Origin: Chara braunii | Taxonomy: Eukaryota > Streptophyta > Charophyceae > Charales > Characeae | Direction: 5' to 3' | Assembly: GCA_003427395.1 (NCBI GenBank) | Contig: BFEA01000237.1 | Span: 1,763,965-1,792,010, forward strand | Length of the DNA stretch: 28,046 nucleotides | In this document: positions 8,652-19,325 of the stretch, one piece after another | Layout of the letters: each line of letters begins with the position of its first letter | Position numbering within the stretch: position 1 is the first letter of the stretch | Position numbers and translations under genes: made by a program | The notes under the pieces: generated by a model | Told to the model about the DNA's origin: nothing | Database searches by the model: none | The model's input: the letters and a program-made list of their open reading frames with translations, nothing else

Positions 8652-9764
8652 TGGCTTGTGCTGGGGAGAGTCGTGCAAGGGCATACTTTTATGAAGACAC
8701 AGGGAGCGCCTTTGGGGCTTTACCGTGAGCGAGCCTGCATTGTGCTGTGTGAGTTCGACCCTGCGAATTGGCAAGCAAGGAGTGTCCGGGGCGGACAGCC
8801 CTGGCGAATGGTTGTCGAGTGTGTGGAGAAGAAGGGGTGGCCAAGTTTATTTGGGTTGTTTTTCAGTTCTTCCTGAAAAGGTTTGTGCATGCACTATTTG
8901 TTTGCGACTGCTAAACTCGTGATGAGGGCACCAAAGCAGAGGGTGATGATGATAAGACGAGTGGACGTTGTTAGTCTCATGCTGCGGTGGGGTTAGGTCT
9001 CTGGTGAGTTGTTGCCCTGTTTACCCTTGTCGTTGGTCTGTTGCCGTGAAATGTTGTTTTGGTTTTCCTGTTCTCTTGTGTGTAGATCGTTTGCGTTGGT
9101 GGTGGCTGTGGGGAAGCATGTATGCCTGCAACTGTGCAAAGAACGTGAAGAGCGGGTACGTAATCTTTGTGTGAGGAAATTGTATGGACGGAGATGCGCG
9201 GATGGGCAGAAGTCCCGACAGTATCTGTTGGCATCAGACAATTTGGATTGTGACCTTTAAAAATGTAATTTGTTCCGCAATGACGTAGGATGGTGTGCGT
9301 TTTGCTTTGTTGCCGCCGCGTTCTTTTTACTTACAGCGAGTAAATGACGAATGAGCGCCATGGGCAGGCAGTGTAGTGGACTTGCTGGTGCCTTGGGTGG
9401 GAAAGAACAGCTAAATCGGGTGTGCACAAAAAACGAGGCCAACCGGTTTTTATCATCTGCAGCTGCTCAGTAGGAAATTGTCTGGTTGGCAGCATTATTT
9501 TGATGTGAACTCGAGTTTTATGTGCGATGAGAGGAAAGCTGGCATGGTGTCTAATTGTCTGTCTCCTATATTTTGGGACGGATGGGAGGTAAATATGTTG
9601 TGAATATATGGGAAGGCATTCAAACTTTCTGCGGCGGCTTGTCTGTCATTCCTCTTCTTTCCTCCCAACTGGAGTTTCCGTAGCTTTTTGTGTCCATGCA
9701 CTCTTTCGTAATGTCAGCGACAGCTAGGGAGTTTTTAAGGAATCTAATGCCTGTGCCTGCAGTT
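8652..9764. other. No recognisable gene
   Basis: GT-rich, moderate-GC sequence. Short frames on both strands show Cys/Trp-rich or Arg-rich low-information translations. No repeat array, RNA gene or mobile element was recognised. Confidence 0.4.
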
Positions 9765-9779
9765 TGAAGTATATCACAA

Positions 9780-9912
9780 ATGTCTCCCCCGTTCCCCTTT
9801 CTGCCCTCTGCCCCTTGCTGCCTCCACCCTGCCCCCGGCCCCTCCTTCCTCAGCCGCAGGGTCCTGCGGCTGGCTCCTCTACCCTCATTCCTGGTCTCCT
9901 TCCCACCAGCGT
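9780..9912 (+). other. C-rich polypyrimidine tract with perfect 10-bp hairpin
   Basis: About 130 bp very rich in C and T on the plus strand. In its middle, CAGCCGCAGG (9851-9860), a 2-nt GT spacer and CCTGCGGCTG (9863-9872) form a perfect inverted repeat. Function is unknown. In double-stranded DNA this is a possible cruciform site. Confidence 0.7.
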
Positions 9913-9974
9913 TGCCTCCCCTGGTTGGTATGTATGTACCTGTTTCTTATTGACGACTTTGCTGAGGTGGGAGG

Positions 9975-10118
9975 TGAAAGGCACGTATTTGTTCATGGTA
10001 TGACACTGAGAAAAGACATGCGCGCACAGATCGATGGACTGCACAATGAAAGGCACGTATTTGTTCATGGTATGACACTGAGAAAAGACATGCGCGCACA
10101 GATCGATGGACTGCACAC
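9975..10118 (+). repeat. 72-bp tandem duplication, essentially perfect
   Basis: Two adjacent 72-bp units (9975-10046 and 10047-10118) starting TGAAAGGCACGTATTTGTTC and ending ATCGATGGACTGCACA plus one base. Only the final base differs. Because 72 is divisible by three the surrounding frame stays open on both strands, which inflates apparent ORFs. The lack of divergence suggests a recent event. Confidence 0.95.
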
Positions 10119-10127
10119 GGCGATTCT

Positions 10128-10505
10128 TCATTTTTTTGTTATCTCATCAACTCCTTGTTCTTCGATCAGCTTTGCAATCGTAAGATGTGCACCCACTCCA
10201 GTGCGGCTACACCTGCACATATGGAAAATATCAATGACACAACCACGAGGTCTACTTTTACGTACATGTATCTCCCGTATAATTTCTTTGTTTTTTTTGT
10301 AGTCGTGTACAATGTTGTTGTACGTGAATGCAAGTGCTGTTACACTTGTCTGTACGCTACACGCAATCAAATTGTTGTGGAATTTATGGGGCTAAAAAAA
10401 AATAAAACATCCGGCAGCAGCCCCTGAAGTCTTGTATGCAAAAAAAAAAAAGGGAAGATGTTTGTTGTGTTTGTTATTTTTTTTATGCATAGTACTGTTT
10501 CTGGG
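10128..10505. other. No recognisable gene
   Basis: AT-richer spacer with an A-run at 10440-10451 and T-runs near 10289 and 10477. No coding or RNA signal was recognised. Confidence 0.4.
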
Positions 10506-11405
10506 GAGGGGGAGAGAGAGAGATAGCTTCCTGAGTTTGACGCATCCTCATTTTTGCTGAACCAGACCAGGAAGATGGCTTGTTTATATTCCTTATCAAG
10601 GTGCACCCTGATAGTGATGTATACAAGCCATCCTTGCCATCCGAGGCAGACAAAACGAGGGTGCGACATGTCGGGGTAGCTCTGTTTGAGATAGAGCTGT
10701 GTCTGAGGGAGAGCGCTGTTTGTGAGAGAGAGAGAGAGAGAGCTTTCTGAACATGAAGCACCCTCGCTTTGGCTGCACCAGAGGGTTATACACCTGAGTG
10801 GATACGGGCCATGAGCGCTGTTTGAGAGAGAGAGAGAGAGAGAGCTTCCTGAACATGAAGCACCCTCGCTTTGGCTGCACCAGACGGTTATACACCTGAG
10901 AGGATACGGGCCATCTTTCCCGTCCAATTGCTTGTTTACATTCCTTATCAAGGTGCGCCCTGATAGGGAATGTATACAAGCCATCTTTGCCGTCCGAGGC
11001 AGACAAAACGAGGGTGTGTCATGTCGGGGTGATTCTGTTTGAGAGAGAGCTCTGTCTGTGAGAGAGAGAGAGAGCTTCCTGAACATATCACATTGGCTGC
11101 ACCAGACGATTATAAACCTGAGTGGATAGAGAGAGAGAGAGAGAGCTTCCTGAACATGAAGCACCCTCACTTTGGCCGCACCAGACGGTTACACACGTGA
11201 GTGGATACAGCCCAGAGAGAGAGAGAGAGAGACAGCTTCCTGAACGTGAATCACCCTCGCTTTGGCTGCACCAGACGGGAAGGATAGTGTATAGATTCTT
11301 GCTATCAGGGTGCGGTCTCTCAACACACCCGAGTAATGAATGTATACGAGCTCTCTCTTCGGTCCGGTGCACAGCTAAAATGAGGGTGCAGCGTGTTTGG
11401 GGAAG
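10506..11405 (+). repeat. Composite array of short GA-bearing and long repeat modules
   Basis: Two modules alternate. The short module is a GA tract followed by GCTTCCTGAACATGAAGCAC, then a TTTGGCTGCACCAGA block and (in most) a TATACACCTGAGTGGATA end. It occurs from about 10506, 10726, 10826, 11060, 11129 and 11215. The long module contains GCTTGTTTACATTCCTTATC, a GTATACAAGCCAT block and GAGGCAGACAAAACGAGGGT. It occurs from 10578 and 10930 (352 bp apart), with a diverged third copy from about 11283. The order is S-L-S-S-L-S-S-S-L. Long open frames here are produced by the repeats and are not believed to be genes. Confidence 0.85.
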
Positions 11406-11412
11406 CAGCCCG

Positions 11413-11449
11413 CCCCCCCCCCCCCCCGGGCAAAAAAAAAAAAAAAAAA
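11413..11449. repeat. Poly-C (15) and poly-A (18) tracts
   Basis: Fifteen Cs (11413-11427), then GGGC, then eighteen As (11432-11449). They directly follow the last long module of the composite array. Tract lengths may be unreliable because such runs are prone to sequencing error. Confidence 0.9.
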
Positions 11450-11591
11450 GACTTTGTTGGGCTGAGGCGGAGGCTGTATGTCGGTGTTCAACTGCAGGTG
11501 CCCCGTTGTACGCTTTGTACGCCCAGGTATTTTACGTTACGTACGTAGCGTATAAAGAGAGGCCTAGACATCTACCGATCTCATGGTCAGG

Positions 11592-11593
<2 letters not shown>

Positions 11594-11664
<71 letters not shown>

Positions 11665-11666
11665 CA

Positions 11667-11712
<46 letters not shown>
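11594..11712. repeat. Compound CT/CA/CT/CA microsatellite
   Basis: CT tract 11594-11630, CA tract 11631-11662, ATGCA linker, CT tract to about 11692, then CA tract to 11712. The whole CT+CA pair is itself repeated, which suggests duplication of a compound unit. Confidence 0.95.
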
Positions 11713-11713
<1 letters not shown>

Positions 11714-12470
11714 TCGCACCTTTTTTTTAATCGGGTTGTGTATAGCGAACATGACAATAGACAACATGGATCTCCACCAAACAACCAATTGCTGACAGCA
11801 TGAACGTTGGCAGAGTTTGAACCCATCTTAAATGGAAGACGTAGATTTCCTGCACCGGGTGGTTTTGATGATGGCATCTTAAGGCTGTGACCCTTTCTCT
11901 CTTTTTTTGGAAAGGAAAATTGTGCCACTTATCCTGACTTCAAATTGTTTATCGTTTTTCTCCATATACACAACCGCAAAAGAAGAGATGGAACCTTCTT
12001 GTGGCCTCACCTCCCCAAAAATCTCTTCCCCTGCCTGGTCCCCTCTCCCTCCCCCTCCTTGTGTGTTTGGCCCCATGATTTTCCAATCGACGTCGCACTT
12101 TTTTTTGTCATCACTCCTTGACAAATCCGTGCTGCACGAGTGCATGAGAAGCACCACGGATATGTCATTGCACGGAGATCTCATGCACTCAAGGGACATG
12201 AAGCCAGTACCCACGCAGCATCAATATGCCGGAGCAATCTGTGCGTCGAAAGGGAAAGGACACAAAACGAAAGAAATTTTGGCAGACAGAAATACCAAGT
12301 TGATGCATGTTCCTGACCGATGCTAATCTCTCTTTGACAAGTGTTCCGCAGTGGAGAAGAAGATCCATGTCATGTCAGGAGTCCGTGCCAGCAGGGTACA
12401 GTGCAGCTATGATTGAAGGGTCTGTGCGGCCATAGTCAGCCACTTTCCCCAGGGGTCTTGCCGATGCCGG
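11713..12470. other. No recognisable gene
   Basis: Starts with a GGTTGTGTATAGCGAACATG string that recurs at 12673 and 12850 next to other CA tracts. The remainder (11780-12470) has open frames on both strands of up to about 139 codons but no recognised domain. Those frames contain Pro-rich and low-complexity stretches, so coding is not claimed. Confidence 0.4.
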
Positions 12471-12474
12471 GAAA

Positions 12475-12530
12475 CATGTGGAGTCCTTGCGCATAAGTCA
12501 AACATGTTGAGTCCTTGTGCATAAGTCAAA
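12475..12530 (+). repeat. 28-bp tandem duplication
   Basis: Two adjacent 28-bp units (12475-12502, 12503-12530), CATGTGGAGTCCTTGCGCAT plus AAGTCAAA, differing by two substitutions. Confidence 0.9.
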
Positions 12531-12664
12531 TGCATCCCGGACAGACTGTCATAGGGTTCGAACTCCGGATGAGTTGGTGAAAGTCGGAAGAAACAGGCTG
12601 GCACTGTCACGCTCTTTCTTTGAAGTCGTCTATAGGGTACATCACAAAATGCACACATGAGTTT

Positions 12665-12699
12665 TTGTGGAGTTGTGTATATTGAACGTGACAATACGT

Positions 12700-12748
<49 letters not shown>

Positions 12749-12895
12749 CCTGTGACTCGGTGTAAGTTCAGTCAAATAGTTTGGCACGGTCGTGTCGTTT
12801 TTATGGAGTTTTCAATCAAACAGTGTGGCACAGTCGTGCCCTTTTTATGGAGTTGTGTATAGCGAATGTGAACAACACGCATGAGCACACTTACA
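12665..12895 (+). repeat. CA microsatellite with repeated flanks
   Basis: A long CA tract (12701-12744) follows a TGGAGTTGTGTATATTGAAC block. Near-copies of this block are at 12850 and, as GGTTGTGTATAGCGAACATG, at 11735. Between them, a segment with GGCACGGTCGTG and CTTTTTATGGAG-type strings is duplicated with a period of about 44 bp (12783 and 12827). Confidence 0.75.
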
Positions 12896-13213
12896 TTTGT
12901 GTGAGCTTTGTGATCCACATCACAGACAGCCTGCAAAAACAGAGACAAGGCGTTGTTACAAAGACTGGTGCTCTTTGGAGTCTTTGCTATTTCAGGGATC
13001 TAACTGAACGGGCTACGGTTTTTGGGGCAATTGTTTGGGGGCAGCTGTGAAGGAAGCGCCTGCCAGTATGTGCGACTGGTGGATCCAATGGCATGCATGG
13101 CTCACTTTCGAAAACGTCATGGTTGCAGTGTGAGCCCCGTACTCCCTAACATCCGTCTGTAAACAAGCGGCACTCGCCTGTGTAAAGTACGGACTCGGTC
13201 TGTATGGGTGCAA

Positions 13214-13327
13214 CAAATTTAGACTCAGCAATTGAACGTCCAATGTATTGGCACCTTGCTGTTAAGCCAACCAATTTAGATTCAGCAATTTAAGGTCCAA
13301 TGTATTGGCACCTTGCTGTTAAGCCAG
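13214..13327 (+). repeat. 57-bp tandem duplication
   Basis: Two units (13214-13270, 13271-13327) sharing AATTTAGA(C/T)TCAGCAATT, a GTCCAATGTATTGGCACCTT core and GCTGTTAAGCCA, with a few substitutions. Confidence 0.9.
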
Positions 13328-14084
13328 AGATCGCTGGTTCGGCTCGGCGCAGAGTCAAATGGCAGGTAGTACTGAGAACAGGAGTAAGTAGGTGGAAGTT
13401 TTGCACCCAGACCAGGTCGATGTAGGGCGTCCGTGCTAGAAGGGTGAGAGCTTGTAGCAGGGTCTTGAGGGGTCTAACGCGCAGGACTGAAATACATGCA
13501 GCCATGCAGGGGTGCAGTCCATGTCACAACCGGTATGACTCCATTGCAAAAATTATCAGAGGATAGAGGTGCGATCAGTAAAGCAGACTGCCAACTTTAC
13601 GATTGTACCTAGTAGTGATGCTCTGAGCAGTTGGTTTTGCAGGTGTGGACATGATTAATGCTCGGAGGGGGATGTAGTGCTGTGTGTGGAAGTGGTCGAC
13701 GCCATCGCTGCCCCAAATTGCGGGCTAAAAGCGTCGAAGGAGGAAGGCGAAAAAGAAATTAAAACAGGAAAGGCAATGGAAATTCTTAAAGCTGCAGGGC
13801 ACCACACACGGCATGTTCATCCCTGATAATTTTTGCAATGAATTGTTTGTTTTTTTTGGTGGCTGGAAGTTCTTCAAAGGTATGAAAAGCTGGAGGACTT
13901 TGTACCATCCATTCAAGTGTTGTTGAATTTGCCTCAACTGCCCAAGGCGCTTGCAGAGCGCACACTTCACTGGTTGAAGTGAATGTATAAAGAACCACAA
14001 AAAATTTAAAATTCCTACGACAGAAAGATAAGAGCCAAAACTACTCAGTGCATTCCGTCCTGCAGGATCTGTGGGGTGTGAGTG
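13328..14084. other. No recognisable gene
   Basis: Moderate-GC sequence with no repeat array and no recognised coding segment. A minus-strand frame of about 140 codons spans 13725-14147, but its right end runs into the 14.1-14.6 kb repeat and its translation matches no family I know. Confidence 0.35.
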
Positions 14085-14590
14085 TTTTCCCGTGCTGGGG
14101 ACTTCATAAGGATTGGGAGCTCGTTCCAACCCCGGCAGGTGTGCCATCCAATAGGTTTTGTCACTTGAGTTTTACTCTGAGAGCAGTGAGAGGTAAGATA
14201 GGCGATGGGTTTTGAACCTGTGCCCTCTGTATAAAGAGGAGGGTTCTGTACCTTCTGTCTTTTCCTGTTCTGTTTGTTGCGGTAGAGATGCCTTTTTTGA
14301 TGTTGTGGAGCTCTGCTGTGCGGACTGCATAAGGTTGCGTGCCCATTCCAACCTGAGCTGAAGGGTCTTGCTACCTGCAGATATTTAGAGGAGCTGTCCG
14401 CTGAGGTAGATTTCCATTTGCAGGGCCTTGTTCCCTGCATATCTATAGTAGAGGTGTCCAGTCTGCGGACTGCCCATTCCAACCTGAGCAGGTTCGCTGC
14501 CCGGCTTGGTACATCACTTAGGGCTTCTATTCTGACAGCTATGATAGGGCATGGGTTTTGAACCCTTGCCCTCTGTCTTGACAGTAATGC
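14085..14590 (-). repeat. Diverged repeat units with TTCAAAACCC motif
   Basis: On the minus strand, a unit CAGAGGGCA..GGTTCAAAACCCAT..GCCTATC appears near 14575 and again near 14240. Each is followed by a CAGGTTGGAATGGGCA or CGGGGTTGGAACGAGCTCC block and by AGTCCGCA- or AGTCCCCAGCAC-like sequence (three such blocks, near 14480, 14350 and 14125). The GGTTCAAAACC string resembles a Pol III B box, but no A box was found. A 240-codon minus-strand open frame is a by-product of these units. Confidence 0.6.
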
Positions 14591-15023
14591 TTTTTTTTCT
14601 AGTTGTTCGTTTACTGTTTCGTTTTTCTGCTGTGGTTGTGAGTCTCTTCGTGAACTTGCTTCTGATATAGGCCAGGTTCTTCTCCCTGGATCTGTCCCGG
14701 AAAGCAGGCTGATCTGGCTTGATGGGGGTGTAAGGTAGTTGCATGATGGGTGTCGTGGAGAGGGCATAGATCGAATGAATGAGGCCTCGTGGAGTGTGGT
14801 CAGCGTCCTTGTAGGGAGTGATTGCGGGATGGTGCTTGTGTGGCAACCCGTTGTCAGCTACAGATTTTATGTACAATTGAACACTTCATGCCACACGGCC
14901 CTAGTGCATTCATTCACCACGTTACCCTACATTGCCTATAAGTCGGGCACCCCCCAATTGTGCTTATCCGGTAGGCTGTGATATGCAGCCGGTCATAACC
15001 TGCATCAAGAGTGCAATATTTGG

Positions 15024-15073
15024 CCACAGAATAGTGCTGGTTATTCTGTGCGTTATTCTGTGCCACAGAATAG
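15024..15073. repeat. Cluster of direct and inverted CACAGAATA motifs
   Basis: Within 50 bp the 9-mer CACAGAATA occurs twice (from about 15025 and 15064) and its complement TATTCTGTG twice (from about 15042 and 15054). The order is forward, reverse, reverse, forward, and alternative hairpins are possible. Confidence 0.8.
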
Positions 15074-15079
15074 TGCCGG

Positions 15080-17490
15080 ATATTGTGTCGGCGCTGTTAC
15101 CCTCGCCAGGTTCAACATCGTCTGCATTACAAAGAAGAGTCATTGAGGTCAGTGGCCTTAGGATGGACCGAGTGAGGTGCTTTGCTAGCATTAGCAGAGC
15201 TGGCTAGCACTGTTTCGGCATGCTAAGACTTGCTGTGTGTATGACTATAGCTGCGCAAGGCGATTGGGGAGCGAGGGCCCATGGAGGGGCACGTGCTGGC
15301 GGAGCTGTCCCTTGGTGGCCGAGGGCTGGTGTTTAGTAGTGTGGGTAGTCAGAGGGCGGGAGCTGGATGGTGCAATATACCATGTATGAAAATCATTAGG
15401 GGTGATATCCCTTGGTCTTAGATATGGAAACTACTGGCCACTTTAGACGAGCAGTACAACATAAGTGATTGGAATCAGTCGTCTCCACAAGCATGAAGAT
15501 CATGCCAGCCAGATGCAGTATGCGGAATCCTCATGCGAGAACGTGCGGCTAGGTGAGCTTCAAGTTGATGGCACTTGCAGTGCCAAGCGGACGACCATGG
15601 GTTGCTGAACTGGTGGCGCTTTCTCTAACGCGAGCCACTCAGGGCCACCTGTAGGGCACTCTTTCATTTGGCATAGGCTGCTGATGACCAAGATCCAAAC
15701 TCGCACAATTGAATGTCGAACACGCGCGTCTCCACCACAACCCTCGAGAAAAGTCCACTTTGCCCAAGCTTTTTCAGTCATAAATTTCTCCAACCAAATG
15801 ACTATTTACAAACAATATTCAGTCGTTTTGACTATTCGAAGGGCTGTGCACCCGTTGTTCTCATCGTAAGTCAATTGGCGTTAAAAAGTGGAGGCAGGGA
15901 TTTAACTGGCAACTCAAGTCATTGTTTGGAAGGTCAATCTGCTGAGGAAGAGGAGGGAGGGACGGCAGAGCATAGCCATATGCTATCTGGAATGAAGGGG
16001 GCAGGGTTGGGCTAGAGGGTCCACGCTTAGGTGGGACCCACTCGTGAAGGTGTGAGGGTAGTATTACTGTTGGAAGATTTGGGAACTTCACTCTCTGAAG
16101 GCATCATCACAGAGAGGGTTGAGCGTCCTTGTAGGGTGTAATTGTGGATAGAGGTGTGCCTATGTTGAATTGCAAGAGGTGGCTGAGGTTATGGGATCCA
16201 TTGTAAGGTGGGACACCACAGTGGAGATGGAAGGGTAGTGTCACAGGAGGCTCCCATCTTGAAAATAAAATATGTGGCTCATTTACGAGCGGAGCTTTCG
16301 GGGCCAGGCCACCCCTTGATAAATTTCATTCACAGTCTTTGTTGCGTTTTCGGTCTTCGAAAGTTGTGGAAAGGGGCCTGCTGCCCATGTGTGGGCAAGG
16401 TGCTGGTGCTTTAGTCATGCCTCCCAGTTTGCCTGAATTTCGTTGAAAATGGTGATTCTATGGATGTAGGGTGTTGCCGCGTTTGACACACGGACTAACG
16501 AGTGAGCATACGTGTAAGTTGAGGGGTGTATGACCCACGATGTGCAACAAGCTCGCTGAGAGGTCGATGCTAGCGTTTGCCCTTTGGATCTTTGGAGAGG
16601 GTTGTGATCTTCCTATCGCAGCCCAAGGTGTCTCCAAATCGATTTAACGTCCAGCAAGTGAGCCGGGATGGATTGTGTGGTTTACTTGTCACTTGTTCCT
16701 GCAATGCTGGCAGTTTGTGGCTCCTCTCTTGTCCCTCAATGTCTTTCATTCCAATTTGGCTGGCTGATATATGCCCTTGCACCTTTTTGCATGCTTATTG
16801 GTCTATTTATTTTCTTTATTTATTTTATTGATTATGTTTATAAGGATGGGTAGAGAATCTTGGGAAGTTCAGCATAAGGGGACAACATTTATCAGTCATG
16901 ACCTGGTAAGACGGAAGGATCTGACAGAAGCAGAAGCGTAGAGAGGATAGGTAAAAGGAATAGAAGGATACAAGGCAGAGTATAACTATGAGGTGAGTCG
17001 CTCCAATTTACAGCCAAGCGGGCAAAGTCGTAGTGGAGGGCATTGTTGGAGTGTAAAATGTCCCTATCTTTGTGGTTATCACTGACCTGTCGTTGGTTCC
17101 TTGCAATGTGTAATAGAGGTAGGGGATTAGACCTGGGATTAGATATGTTTAAGTTCGCAGCATCTAAGTTGCATTACCTCTTACAATGCCATAAGTTTGT
17201 GCGATGCTTCCTTTCAGATTTTAGATGCTTTTCATACTTGTGTTTGGCTTCTCTATGTGATGTCCTAACACTCTTTCACTGTTACTCCTTTTGGTGTTGT
17301 CAACCCACCTCCCTCCTGACCAATCTTATTAATAGTCATATATTTGTTCCAAGGTTGAGCCGCATTTATTTGGCGATCTCCTTATGAATCGTATAATTGT
17401 TATAGTTATAGAGCTAAACATGCAGAGAATCCTGATTTGAAAAAAACAATCTTGGTATAACAGAACGTGAAGCCTGTTATATTGTCAATA
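15080..17490. other. No recognisable gene; degraded repeat traces
   Basis: An AGCGTCCTTGTAGGG string at 16122 repeats one at 14802. Two loosely similar segments (GGTGGGACCCACTCGTGAAG near 16031 and GGTGGGACACCACAGTGGAG near 16208) suggest an old duplication. No coding region, RNA gene or complete element was recognised. Base composition begins to fall in GC towards the right end. Confidence 0.4.
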
Positions 17491-17655
17491 AGGCGTATTG
17501 GGGTGTGACTTAGATGAAACGGTTTTTTTTAGTGTCTTTGTCAAGTATCAATATCCAGCTTAAATTCAAATTGCGTGCCCAAAAAAAGGAAAAATCGACG
17601 CGCGTTCGAATTTCGCTGGCGCGGCCAGCCATTTTGCTCGGGTAGTGCCGAGGCT

Positions 17656-17682
17656 GCCCGCCGCCTATCTTCATCGGCGGGC
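17656..17682. other. GC-rich hairpin
   Basis: Perfect 8-bp inverted repeat GCCCGCCG / CGGCGGGC with an 11-nt loop, inside a local GC-rich patch (about 17595-17690) at the border between the GC-moderate left and AT-rich right halves. No function is assigned. Confidence 0.7.
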
Positions 17683-17699
17683 ATTCGTTTTGCAACTGG

Positions 17700-19238
17700 G
17701 CGAAGGTACTAGTGGTTTACTATGGTAGATAAACCGATTCTCATTAATGGATCTTCTATTTATTTTTTGTTTTTTTTATTTGTTTTTTTTCTTTCATGGC
17801 TTGTAACAAATAGAGTGATCGGAATATGAGTTATTAGAAGGAAGGATAGAAGAGGAGAAGAATGGAAGTATGTTATAAATATCTATCATTGCTGGCCCAT
17901 AAATAACGTGTGACTTTAGCTGCAACTCCTTGTATCAGCCTGTATTTGTTCTATGAGCAAAAAATATATATATAATTCGTGTGGAAGCAGGTCTTTTGTT
18001 GGTGAATGGATCTTGGCTTGCCCTTTTGCCCCGACCTTGTTGGCGTATGGTGGAGTGTTATCGGGCTTATGAGCGGAGAGTCTTAAACGATATGGTAAAA
18101 TGAGAAAGTGCTTCATTATTTTTGCCTGGCATATTATTATTAGTGTTGTATTAAGAGGTAGGTGAGGATTTGAGGGTATACTGTAGCAGAGGTGATGGTC
18201 GTGGGTGTTGTTATAGTGTTGCTATAATAATTTTTTTATTAAGGTGGTAGGATGTTTATGCTGCTTTTGGTATAAATGTGAATCACAATTGTTGTTGTTT
18301 TATCCAAAGTCTGTTAGCTCCTTGTGAAGTCAATGGGTGGTGGTGTATGAACCAGCCTTTGGCTGCTTTTAGTTCCCTCAACTGGTACTTGTTTATTTTT
18401 TTATATTGCTACAGTTAGTTATTTTATTTGCACTAAGTGTATATTGTCATTGTGAACTGTGCTGCAAAACGTTAACTACAATATGATTAACGAGTACAAC
18501 CATTGCGTTATGGGTCATTGCAAGCATTATTATTTTGTTATTGCTCAAAGTTTTTCCAATGAAACTCCTTGTATTTGTTGCAAGTTATTTTTTCAATGAG
18601 GCCATCGTTAATTTTTGTCGTAATCTACTATAGGTAGCTATGATTGTTTTCCCCCTTTGCTACTTGTTGATGATTAAAGCACTCTTGTGGTAAAATATTT
18701 GTTGTTAATTTCTTCTAAGGCATCATTAATTAGGTAAAAATTGGTATTGTGACAATGGAGTTGTCGTGCTCAACATTATAACTGCTAGAGTGCTTGTGTT
18801 ATTGTTGAAAACGCTTGCTGCATAATATTGGATGCTATAGTGTCAATATCTTATCACCCCCCATTGCTCTCTATTATATACACATGTAATAACACAAAGT
18901 CATAAGATTACGTTACTCAGGGGTAGATGTTCCTTTGGGCGGTTTCTTGCATGGCGAATCGAAGTAATCAATAAAGTATTAGAATACGAACGAAAGATAA
19001 CGTGAATAGGGAAAAGGAGTGAAGTCTAAACAGAGAATGAATATGAATGCTTGAGCGTGGTATTCTTAGTGATTGATTTTTGGATCAGGGATTTTTGATA
19101 GTTTAAATACACTTGAATGTAAATGATGTACATATTATTATCAGGTTTTTAATACACTGACTTGTGCTCTTGTGTGGGTTGCTTGACATAGTGTTTCTGA
19201 TGCATGGATTATTTTCGCGAGATAGCACAATATTACAT
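17700..19238. other. AT-rich, no recognisable gene
   Basis: AT-rich sequence dense in stop codons on both strands. No exon with conserved coding content, no RNA gene and no obvious repeat array was seen. Confidence 0.5.
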
Positions 19239-19247
19239 GCTCACCAC

Positions 19248-19293
19248 CTAGGCTATGAGAGTGGCACGGAGACACTCGCCTAGCCGGACATAA

Positions 19294-19325
<32 letters not shown>

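Noticed and set aside
10367-11170. Minus-strand open frame of 267 codons, the longest in the window.
   Set aside because: It lies over the GA-containing repeat array. Ser-Leu repeats come from the CT strand of the microsatellite and the modules keep the frame open.
11122-11730. Plus-strand open frame of 202 codons.
   Set aside because: It consists of Arg-Glu, Pro, Lys, Ser-Leu and Thr-His runs from microsatellites and homopolymers; no conserved domain.
12552-12568. GGGTTCGAACTCCGG, a good B-box match.
   Set aside because: No A box or tRNA-like fold upstream, and no matching acceptor stem.
14045-14767. Minus-strand open frame of 240 codons.
   Set aside because: It spans repeated units with a TTCAAAACCC motif. 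Translated segments repeat (VQNPCPI, VQNPSPI, GSKPIAY) and no family is recognised.
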